Below, piece by piece: positions 17,563 through 24,913 of a DNA stretch of 24,913 bases. The position numbers and the translations under genes are program-made. Source of the DNA: Stentor coeruleus (lineage: Eukaryota > Ciliophora > Heterotrichea > Heterotrichida > Stentoridae). The notes under the pieces are model-generated. The model was not told the origin of the DNA and searched no databases. It saw only the letters and a program-made list of their open reading frames with translations. Within the stretch, counting starts at the first letter, position 1. Every line of letters starts with the position of its first letter. The stretch lies in assembly GCA_001970955.1 (NCBI GenBank), contig MPUH01001066.1, forward strand, positions 1-24,913, given 5' to 3'.

Positions 17563-19482
17563 CTATAAAAAACTCATAAAAATACTATAAACTGGTCTAT
17601 AAAGCGCCCGAACCATAAAAGAAATTCTATCAGTTCTATATTTCCCCTCAACCCTCCCACAAGTTTTCACAGCATTTTTATTCATGCTGATTTTTTGAAG
17701 TTTTTGATTAAGCCTAAGCGAATACTCCAGCCTTCGTTCAGTAGACCCTAAAGATTGATCCCCAACATTTAAACTCAAATTTTTCCCATTAAAATCTGAG
17801 TTTCTCTTTATAAGCCTAGGAGAATTTAAAGATTCCCTAATAATCATAATTTCCTTTTGTTTTTTCCGTCTAACACTCATTAATAGTTTATCATAACTAA
17901 TAATCGCTCTTTTCATTTTTCTTGGACCTTCAGCTAGTGTTTCAAGTGAACATTTTTTATTATACATATTATGCATCATTTCTAAAAGAGATAAATTCCT
18001 GACAAATTTTTCTAAACATTTTTCTATATACAAAATTTTTATTATTGAAAAATATTCTGATAAGCGGCTATATAGAGTTTGTGTTATTTTATATAGAAAA
18101 ACTGAAGATGTTTGATGGTTTTTTATACAAATCAAAGATTTTAATTTGATGTTAAATTGGATTCTTGTTATGGAAATAGTAAAATTGTTTATAGCATATA
18201 TGATATAATTTAGATAGTTGTTATAAGATTTTATATGAACAAAAACATTTTTCAGGATTTTGATGTTGAAGATTTTTTGTAGTGAGGTAGTGAATTTTTG
18301 TAAGATTTTGTATGGGATTTTAAGTTTAAGAAAAGAGTTTTGTAGTTCATACATATAGAATCTATTATAAAATGAACTTAGGGCTTTAGATATTTTTTTA
18401 CAAGATAGAAATTGTAGAGATGATATTTTGATTAATATGAATACTTGCTTGAACTGAGATAATATCAATGATTGGAAAATCCGCAGGGTTTCTGAAGAGA
18501 GATATTTGTTTATAGTAACAGTAGAACTACTACTTGTAGTTATTGAATTCCTATACGGCATTTCTGGTAAGCTAAAAATCTGTTCTTCTATGCTATTTCT
18601 AGTTTTACATAAAGACTCTGATGTGAAATCACAAGAACCTGAGACTTTATCAACAGTAATAAGCGCAGCAATTTTCCATCCTGAAAAAACCCTTAAATTA
18701 GCCTCACAATCCAAAATCCTCCCTATAAACTTCTCATTTTTACAATGTGTCCATATATAAGCAATATCTAAACCATCACATATCCCAATAATCCCTTTCC
18801 ACGAACAAGCAATACTTTTAATCCTATGTCCTTCACACAAAGGTAAATTAACTAATTTTCCATTATTATTCCAAACATAAACTTGATTATTCTCTGTAGT
18901 CATAGCAATAAATTGTTCATTTCCACTAATCCAAATAATTGATAAATCCATTAACTCATTTATATAAAACGGGATAATAGATCCTTTATATATATACAAT
19001 AAACCTGGATATACTAAAACAGCTGTAAAAGTTTTTGCACAATGGATTTGTATAGGTGAAGATTTATCAGGAATTATAAGCTCATAAGGTTTTTTCTGGT
19101 TTATTCCTATATGTATAAGATTTCCCCATATATAAATTCTCCCATCTTGACTTAGTGCTCCAGCATGGGTACTTGAAATTGAACATTCAATATAAACACC
19201 TTTTATTTCTAGACGAACTGGGGTTTTTGATGAAGGTTTGTTTTGTAAACCAAGAAGTCCTTGTTTAAACACATCATTTCCTTGTGTATAGACTCCATCA
19301 ATAGTGGCAAATATAGAAATACTGTTGTAAGAACTGATATTTATAACTTTAGTTGGAATTTTGACTGGGATTTTCCTATAAACATGTCCTGATACATCAA
19401 GATAAAGCTTTTGTTGGTCGGTGATAACATATTTTACTATACTGCTTGGGGCGGTAAAGAGCTGTACATGCAAATAATCCAT
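17563..19482 (-). CDS. RCC1-like beta-propeller protein with helical basic C-terminus (639 aa)
   Basis: A complete minus-strand frame runs from ATG 19482 to TAG 17563. Residues 1-290 show degenerate RCC1-type repeats: HAGALSQDGRIYIWGN (106-121), FTAVLVYPGLLYIY (152-165), FIAMTTENNQVYVWNN (191-206) and IIGICDGLDIAYIWTH (231-246), each a strand pair ending in an aromatic. The Gly-rich signatures are weak, so this is a diverged propeller. Residues 290-510 are Ile/Leu/Lys/Asn-rich and probably helical. About 510-570 is strongly basic (KMKR, RRKKQK). There is no signal peptide or membrane segment. RCC1-like proteins act as scaffolds or exchange factors; I cannot assign the partner. It lies 39 bp downstream of the 591-aa gene on the same strand, with a TATA-like word inside that gap. 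A broken duplicate is at 3138-3805. Confidence 0.88.
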   Translation of the reverse strand: MDYLHVQLFTAPSSIVKYVITDQQKLYLDVSGHVYRKIPVKIPTKVINISSYNSISIFATIDGVYTQGNDVFKQGLLGLQNKPSSKTPVRLEIKGVYIECSISSTHAGALSQDGRIYIWGNLIHIGINQKKPYELIIPDKSSPIQIHCAKTFTAVLVYPGLLYIYKGSIIPFYINELMDLSIIWISGNEQFIAMTTENNQVYVWNNNGKLVNLPLCEGHRIKSIACSWKGIIGICDGLDIAYIWTHCKNEKFIGRILDCEANLRVFSGWKIAALITVDKVSGSCDFTSESLCKTRNSIEEQIFSLPEMPYRNSITTSSSSTVTINKYLSSETLRIFQSLILSQFKQVFILIKISSLQFLSCKKISKALSSFYNRFYMYELQNSFLKLKIPYKILQKFTTSLQKIFNIKILKNVFVHIKSYNNYLNYIIYAINNFTISITRIQFNIKLKSLICIKNHQTSSVFLYKITQTLYSRLSEYFSIIKILYIEKCLEKFVRNLSLLEMMHNMYNKKCSLETLAEGPRKMKRAIISYDKLLMSVRRKKQKEIMIIRESLNSPRLIKRNSDFNGKNLSLNVGDQSLGSTERRLEYSLRLNQKLQKISMNKNAVKTCGRVEGKYRTDRISFMVRALYRPVYSIFMSFL

Positions 19483-19504
19483 TTTGTTATTATCTTAAAG
19501 AACA

Positions 19505-19515
19505 TTTTATATATA
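19505..19515 (-). promoter_or_regulatory. TATA-like element upstream of the RCC1-like gene
   Basis: The minus strand reads TATATATAAAA, 23-33 bp before the ATG at 19482, in the 39-bp gap after the stop of the 591-aa gene. The spacing matches the TATA box of the giant gene, suggesting independent transcription in a very small gap. Confidence 0.4.
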
Positions 19516-19521
19516 AAAAGC

Positions 19522-21297
19522 TTAGTTTTTACGTATTATTCTAAGAATCGAACCTTTTCGAAGGTCTTCTAATTGGTAATTTGGGTCTTTTAGTAGGAAA
19601 ATGTCCTCATCTTGTAAAGGACTTTCATCCCGCTCTTCTTTAATAAAACTTTGAACTAAGCCTTCAATCCAGATTTTCCCCACAAAATCGTTTAGTATAT
19701 TAAAATATATCATTTCACATATACGATTCATAATATCCCCTTTTCTATAATGATATATTTCTTTTTGTATATGCCCAGGGAGATCTTTCCACACATTTTC
19801 CATTTTTTCTTGAACCAACTCAACCTCAGCAAGATCTTCAACCCAATCTTCCAAAAGAAATTCTTCAATAACTTCATCTACAACAATATACACAATGCTT
19901 TGATTTTCTTCAATTTCTTCTTGAATCGTCTCTAAAGTTAAATGAAAAAGTTCTAAATACCCAATAACTTCTTCAGTAACATAAACACTTAATATATCAT
20001 TAGTTTGTATATTAGAAATACTTTTCATCTGTTCTTCCATAACTTCATTTATTATCAGATTTCTAATATCAATATATTCAGAATCTGTAACTTCATTATA
20101 TGAATCTTTAGATATAACAGGTATAATTTCCCCTAATACCTCTGTTATTATTCTATCTAATATTGAACTTGAATATAAAGCCAAACTAGCAGTTATGATT
20201 TCTTTATAACTTTCTCTAACTAAAATCTCGAGTTTTCTATTAAGTTCATCATTTAAAACCTTTTCTACTATTTCTTTAATTGCTTCTAAAAACTCTTTTC
20301 TAATATCTTCTTCTGTTACTGTAGATTCTATAAAAAAAACCTGAGAGATTTCTGTATGGATATTCACTGTTGTTGATAAAGGAATTTCACTTATATAAGT
20401 TGATATTTGTGTTTTTATTAGTTTTATAGGGATGAAATTTAGGATTTTAAATGCTCGACGTATACGAGCCCCTTGACGATATGTAAAAGGTATAGAAAAA
20501 CTATGTTGTTTCATAAATTTCGGCTCGACTGGCCCTGTGAGCAAAGGGTCAGATAGGAAAAAGTTGAAAAATTTCCCAAGATTTGTTTCACATAAAAAAT
20601 CAGAATCTGTTTTTAGTTTCTCATAATAACTTGTATTTTCCCATTCATAATCCTCTGAAATTAAAAACTCTGATTTCCATATCTCGATAAACTCAATAAC
20701 TTGTAATGTTATATCACGTAAATTTTGTAAGGTTTTTATATGAGTGAAAATTTCAGGTTTTGTTATTTGTTCTTGGAATTTCTTATGAATAGTTTGAAGA
20801 AGGGATTCTCTTTTTGTTATTGAAAAAATTATTGATATGATATTTGAGTTTGAATTTTCGATGTTGTAGATTTCTTGGGCGATTTTAGAAGCTGCTTGAA
20901 GTTTTGGAAGGAGTTTTATGGATTGAGTGAAGAATTTTTGGTGTTGTTGAGGGATTTTGAAATTTTGCCATGTGATTATCAGTTCTTCTTTTAGGATTTC
21001 TGTTTGGCTGAGAATTGTATTTTGGTTGTGGGCTGAAAAACTTCGTGAGGATTTTATTGTGGTGTTGCAGTGGAGGGAGTTTCGTTGTTTTATGTGTTGT
21101 CTTTTGTTTGTTTTGGAAGTTGTTTTATTTTTGAGTTTTAAGGATAATTCAGAGTTTTTCTCATCGATTTTCAAGTCGTAAAATGATAGGTTTGGTAGTT
21201 TTGTGTTGTTGTTTAGGTCTTTTTCATTTTGCATTTTATGATTTGCTGGGGAACAACTTGCTTTTGCGCTGGCAGGTTTTTTTCTGATTCTGTGCAT
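19522..21297 (-). CDS. Unknown helical protein (591 aa)
   Basis: A complete minus-strand frame runs from ATG 21297 to TAA 19522. I do not recognise a family. Residues 1-95 are basic and low-complexity (Lys, Asn, Ser, Thr), likely disordered. Residues 100-210 are helical. About 240-310 holds a mixed segment with FFNFFLSDPLL and a basic patch RQGARIRR (274-281). Residues 328-560 are strongly acidic, with amphipathic helices in which pairs of Ile/Val/Leu alternate with Glu, for example EAIKEIVEKVL and DRIITEVLGEII, recurring roughly every 35-45 residues. This suggests an elongated helical scaffold, perhaps cytoskeletal or cortical, but that is only inference. No signal peptide or membrane segment is visible. 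It is divergent from the 926-aa membrane protein gene across a 575-bp region and is followed at 39 bp by the RCC1-like gene. Confidence 0.87.
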   Translation of the reverse strand: MHRIRKKPASAKASCSPANHKMQNEKDLNNNTKLPNLSFYDLKIDEKNSELSLKLKNKTTSKTNKRQHIKQRNSLHCNTTIKSSRSFSAHNQNTILSQTEILKEELIITWQNFKIPQQHQKFFTQSIKLLPKLQAASKIAQEIYNIENSNSNIISIIFSITKRESLLQTIHKKFQEQITKPEIFTHIKTLQNLRDITLQVIEFIEIWKSEFLISEDYEWENTSYYEKLKTDSDFLCETNLGKFFNFFLSDPLLTGPVEPKFMKQHSFSIPFTYRQGARIRRAFKILNFIPIKLIKTQISTYISEIPLSTTVNIHTEISQVFFIESTVTEEDIRKEFLEAIKEIVEKVLNDELNRKLEILVRESYKEIITASLALYSSSILDRIITEVLGEIIPVISKDSYNEVTDSEYIDIRNLIINEVMEEQMKSISNIQTNDILSVYVTEEVIGYLELFHLTLETIQEEIEENQSIVYIVVDEVIEEFLLEDWVEDLAEVELVQEKMENVWKDLPGHIQKEIYHYRKGDIMNRICEMIYFNILNDFVGKIWIEGLVQSFIKEERDESPLQDEDIFLLKDPNYQLEDLRKGSILRIIRKN

Positions 21298-21872
21298 GTT
21301 TAAGTTAATTATCGGATTAAAGTGTTTTAGTAAATAGTTTTTTTATGATTTTTTGTGTGTTTTTTGATAGACTGTAATTTATAAATTTTATTACTTGAAT
21401 TAAATATAGGAACTCGATACCCCCAAGGGTTATATCTGAGGGATAAGATGATTCAAATTTAATATTTTGTCACCCAAAAGTTTTTGAATGCTACCCTTAT
21501 GTTTGATCCAAGAAAATTCAAATGTTTTGGGCATCTTCTTCTTTTTTTACCTTGCCAGAATTGGACCCTAAGAAAATTTATTGATAACTTGTGCAAGACT
21601 ATTTTCTGAAGCTTGAAGGACTTGAGTAAATCTAACCCTGCCCGTATTTTACTTAAGGGATGACCTATACTTGTGGTATTCTTTTTATAATATTAATTAA
21701 AGATATAGATAGTAATGAACTTGATATTTAATTTAAGTTAAAAAAATATTTTAATCCTTCTAATCCTCCTAATCCTTCTTATTCTTCTAAACCTTCTAAT
21801 CCTTCTAAGATCTAAAATTATAAAAATAATTATTACATAAAACAGTAAAAATTTTATTCAAGACATAATAAA
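21298..21872. promoter_or_regulatory. Divergent intergenic region
   Basis: These 575 bp separate two head-to-head genes, so both promoters should be here. A TATAAAAA word at 21819-21826 lies 47 bp before the plus-strand ATG at 21873. No clear TATA box was found before the minus-strand ATG at 21297. The minisatellite at 21752-21805 is inside it. No coding frame is supported. Confidence 0.5.
21752..21805. repeat. 9-bp minisatellite (TAATCCTTC), six units
   Basis: The units begin at 21752, 21761, 21770, 21779, 21788 and 21797, three exact and three with one or two changes (TAATCCTCC, TTATTCTTC, TAAACCTTC). It makes a pyrimidine-biased plus strand 13 bp before the TATAAAAA word of the membrane-protein gene. 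It may affect promoter structure or simply vary in length. Confidence 0.85.
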
Positions 21873-24668
21873 ATGGTTTTAAAAGACTCTGATCTCTCAT
21901 CACCTGAAAAGCAGATGCATATGACCTTTAAACAAGAAAAAAATCGTCTAAACTTTCTCAAAATCGTTTTTTATGTCTTGTTTATTTTGTGTCTAGCTTT
22001 AAGTTTATTTAGCTGGCATACATGGAAGCAAACTGATAGCAAGACTCTGTTAGCAATAATGTCTTGCTGTATACTCACGAAGATTGGGAGTATTTTAGGT
22101 ATCGTTGGAAGCTTTAGTAGTATTCAAGACTTAAAGCATCAAAAAGATATATCTAGTGAGGTTAAAACTGGTCCAGGTCATCACATTTTAGTTGTGTCTT
22201 TTTATTTTTTGATACTAGTTCTTATTGCGTTTATTATTTTTGGCACTAGAGCGCTTTTCTATTCTGATAGGGCAATAGCTTATTTGGATGCTAAATTTAA
22301 CTCAGACTCCGAAGAATGGTTTATAAGATATGGAGACCTAAGCCTAGAAGAAATGGAAAACTGGTCTTTACTTATGACAAACGTTGTAGGCTACACATGC
22401 TACATAATTGTTTTCCTAATTCTCATAATCACCTACCTTCTAATGGGCATAGCTCTAAAATACGGAATAATATCCAGTGTCTTATCTTTAATCAACCTAG
22501 GCCTTTTAGTTCTAACCTGGGGTATTGTTTATCTCATAATATACGCTGATGTATTTAGAAAACAAATGGACTTTTATATCCCAATCTCTCTAATAATCTC
22601 AGCAATAGCTTTAGCTGTAGCTCTTTGTATAGTCTCAGTTCTAGGTTATATAATTGCCGTGACTGAAAAAGTCAGTTATATCAAATCATATATAATCTTA
22701 TGTCTTATAACATGTTTTATAGCTAGTATGAGTACTATTATTAGCACAAGTGTTTCAAGAAATTTTGTCACATCACTTGGATATCAATGTTATGATTTTA
22801 TGGCTATGGTTGATGAACAATATATTAACAATCTTGGATGTGGGGAAAAATATGTTAATATTAGTACAAGTCAAGTTTTTGAATGTAGTAAAGGTCAACA
22901 AAGATATATTTGGGAACATCGTGGGGATTATGGATGTTTGAATTCTTTGTGTTGTGAGATTTTTATTACAGACTCTAAAGCGAAATTTGATTATTTAGGA
23001 ATATGTTCAGCTAGTTGTATTGTTGTGATTTTTATATCTGTTTGGTGTATTATGAATTTTTATTATAAAGAAGATTGTGAGGTTGTTGAAAATCAGAGTA
23101 AAGGGCATATGAAAATTTTAATCACTTTGCTGTTGGTGTCGGTTGCTTGGGTGTATTTTATTAGTTTTCATTTACCTCCTGTGCCAGCGACGGTACCGTA
23201 TAAGAAAACGGGTGTTGTTGTTATGAATGGAGCTTTTGTTGACCCTAGGCTAATGCATGAAGGGTTTTGCATAGTTTTAGACCCATTAGATATGCAGATA
23301 GAAAAATGCGATGATTGTGTAAAAAGCGAATACTTACTAACAGTTGAAGGAAAAACCCTTCAAAGAACTGATTCTTATGATTCACAAAATTCCAACATAG
23401 ACAGTTTCACATTTACAGATCAGGATTTCGATAAAATCCGCGAAGTCTACAACAAACTCAAACTTTGTCCTCTTTGCGATAACGCTAAATTCTTTTTAAA
23501 CCTAAACAGGACTAACTTTTTAAAATCCGGTGAAACAGAAGAAATAACATTGTAACCTATAAACAGACTAACAACAATACTCGAACTTCCAGCAAGTCAG
23601 GAAATGGTAACCCTAACAGGAAAAGTAAAAAGTTTAAAAAAAAATGAAGAAGTTGAAATTGTTGTAAATGGACACTGTATAACATCTGAAACAAAGGCTA
23701 AATATGGTGAGTTTTCAATAAAAGTACCTCCTCCATTCTATAATATCCCATATACACTTAATCTAACCTATAATTCCCCAACTACAACAACAAGTCGAAT
23801 ACTTCAAATAGGAGGTATTTTATCATCATATCAAACAATAGAACCAACTACACTTTATCCATCATCATTATTATATAAAGTAACATTTTCAGTTATATTC
23901 CATGAAAGTAAACAATCAGATTTTACAATAGAAATTCGTAAAGGGTATAACAACTTTTCAGGAATATACACTCAAGCTTCACAAACTTTACAATTAGAAA
24001 ATGGAGTTTATTCATTTCTAGCTTCAGCTGTTGGATTTAAATTTGATACTAGAGAAATTTTAATAGACTCTGATATGAATATAACATTTTTTTTAATCCC
24101 AGATAAAATTGAAGATAATGAAGTGAGGATTATTTTAAGTTGGCAAGGGGAAAGTGCTTTGGATTTAAGAAGTAGTTTTGTTATGAATAAAGATATTGAT
24201 TGTGAAGTTAGTCATATTAATCGTGTTTGTGGAGGGGTTAGGGTAAGTAATATTAGTGATTTTGGAAGGTATGGATTTGAAGAAATACGTATTAAACCTT
24301 TGGGTGCTTATCAGTATTTTTTTTATACTTTTCAAGAAAGCCAAGCTTTTTATACAGCGGATTTGAAGGTTTATATAAAAAGTGAAGTTATGCCTATTGC
24401 AAGATTTGGTTTAGGAAGTAGGTTTATGTGGGATATACCGAAAAACTCTGAATTTAGGATTTGGGCAGGGTTTTGTTTAGATGGGATTTTTGGGCTGACA
24501 TCTTTGCAACAACTTAAGGCTTATGTTTCGGATATTGATTTGAGCAATGTTAGGAATATTTGTAAGGAGTTCTATGGAGAACCTAGTATTTATGATGCTG
24601 CACGCAGTTTTACAGTCAATGCTAATAGAGGTTATAGCATCCCAATGAATATTACACGGTTTAGATAA
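21873..24668 (+). CDS. Multi-pass membrane protein with tetraspanin-like part and extracellular beta domains (926 aa, one 15-nt intron)
   Basis: Exon 1 is 21873-23551 and exon 2 is 23567-24668. Removing 23552-23566 joins two long plus frames through a TTA codon and gives 926 codons plus TAA; unspliced, the protein would end at residue 560. About nine membrane segments are visible (residues about 31-48, 60-80, 104-124, 169-192, 199-224, 234-262, 272-292, 375-395, 414-432). The loop before segment eight (about 293-374) has six cysteines at 306, 323, 338, 355, 360 and 361 with an adjacent CC pair, like a tetraspanin large loop, but lacks the usual CCG. Residues 433-926 are soluble and mostly beta. 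The part from about 746 (VRIILSWQGE.ALDL, then CGGVRVSN and GFEEIRI) resembles a degenerate YfaP/DUF2135-type domain. It is probably a plasma-membrane protein with a large ectodomain; its role is unknown. The start is the first ATG after the TATAAAAA word. Confidence 0.88.
23552..23566 (+). other. 15-nt spliceosomal intron
   Basis: The sequence GTAACCTATAAACAG has GT-AG ends, is exactly 15 nt, and contains an in-frame TAA (23553-23555) that would truncate the protein if retained. Its removal restores one frame from 21873 to 24668, with no other stop between the exons (codons 23568-23603 are all sense). Fifteen nucleotides is the dominant intron length known in Stentor and Blepharisma. Confidence 0.9.
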
Positions 24669-24854
24669 GCAATTTCTTAAAAATATGCTGATTTTTTGGT
24701 TAGATTTTTTATTGTTTAAAGTTTGGATAGGTTTTATGAGTTTGTGCGATTTTCTAATTACTCTATTAGTGCNTGGATAGGTTTTATGAGTTTGTGCGAT
24801 TTTTATCATAATTTTTATTAATTTATAAGAAAGCTGGGGTTAAAAATATTAATA
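24669..24854. other. Intergenic region with N and duplicated flank
   Basis: The stretch starting TGGATAGGTTTTATGAGTTT occurs at about 24724 and again right after the N at 24773, about 30 bp each. As at 16233, this looks like an unmerged contig overlap. The true gap size is unknown, so the distance between the two genes here is unreliable. Confidence 0.75.
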
Positions 24855-24913
24855 ATGATAAATCCATCAGACAGGTCAAAAGTATGCAACTTATGTGTCT
24901 CACAATTTAATAT
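24855..24913 (+). CDS. Probable start of a CxxC zinc-binding protein gene (partial)
   Basis: ATG at 24855-24857 opens a frame that stays open for 19 codons to the window end: MINPSDRSKVCNLCVSQFN. The CxxCxxxF pattern is that of the first metal-binding pair in FYVE-type or C2H2-type zinc domains, and the composition is unlike the chance peptides nearby. The fragment is very short, so both the gene call and the domain are tentative. It is on the same strand as the 926-aa gene, 186 bp after its stop, across the uncertain assembly join. Confidence 0.45.
   Translation, partial: MINPSDRSKVCNLCVSQFN

Larger units (their letters stand above)
14317..18910. repeat. Segmental duplication, copy B
   Basis: This is the direct-orientation partner of 1-3805. 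Copy B keeps the intact 639-aa RCC1-like gene. It is longer than copy A mainly because copy A lost 733 bp of that gene; copy B also carries about 57 extra bp near 17206-17265 and the artefactual repeat around the N at 16233. Between the copies lie paralogue C and the giant gene, so this is a dispersed, not adjacent, duplication. Confidence 0.9.

Noticed and set aside
19483..19521. A 15-16-nt intron joining the 591-aa and 639-aa genes
   Set aside because: No GT-AG pair of suitable length around the first stop restores a shared frame, and the second gene has its own ATG and TATA-like word.
23608..23624. CCCTAACA-like telomere word
   Set aside because: It is a single occurrence inside coding sequence, not a terminal repeat array.

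Overview
This window looks like macronuclear-type DNA of a heterotrich ciliate, most like Stentor. Intergenic DNA is very AT-rich and the protein genes are long and nearly uninterrupted. One gene carries a 15-nt GT-AG intron (23552-23566), the intron size typical of Stentor and Blepharisma. All seven visible stop codons are TAA (6) or TAG (1). No in-frame TGA occurs in any long reading frame and tryptophan is TGG where I checked, so the standard code fits (Stentor). A Blepharisma-like code (TGA = Trp) is less likely but not strictly excluded. The species is inferred; nothing here names it.

Layout, left to right. (1) 1-499: 5' part of a minus-strand gene (paralogue A), cut by the window edge. 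(2) 500-3137: long AT-rich spacer. (3) 3138-3805: broken copy of an RCC1-like gene. (4) 4671-5426: paralogue C, 251 aa, minus. (5) 5604-11858: giant acidic secreted protein of 2084 aa, probably GPI-anchored, minus, with a TATA box and a GC-rich hairpin upstream. (6) 11893-14059: non-coding. (7) 14060-14806: paralogue B, 248 aa, minus. (8) 14807-17562: second copy of the spacer. (9) 17563-19482: intact RCC1-like gene, 639 aa, minus. (10) 19522-21297: 591-aa helical protein, minus, only 39 bp upstream of the RCC1-like gene. (11) 21298-21872: divergent promoter region with a 9-bp minisatellite. (12) 21873-24668: 926-aa multi-pass membrane protein on plus, two exons. (13) 24855-end: probable start of a further gene with a CxxC motif.

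The main structure is a direct segmental duplication. Positions 1-3805 (copy A) and 14317-18910 (copy B) both hold [unknown-family gene, minus]-[~2.7 kb spacer]-[RCC1-like gene, minus]. In copy A the RCC1-like gene is dead, through a 733-bp internal deletion with 3-bp microhomology, nonsense codons and a 56-bp insertion. Within the otherwise diverged spacer lie islands of about 90-315 bp that are almost identical between the copies. One has 3 differences in 315 bp, whereas the adjacent coding sequence has about 40 in 493 bp. Non-coding DNA conserved better than a neighbouring gene is the most unusual signal here: candidate ncRNA or regulatory elements, or gene-conversion tracts.

Two single-N positions (16233 and 24773) each sit between duplicated flanks and are probably unmerged contig joins rather than real tandem repeats. 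No tRNA, rRNA, CRISPR, transposase or telomeric repeat was recognised.
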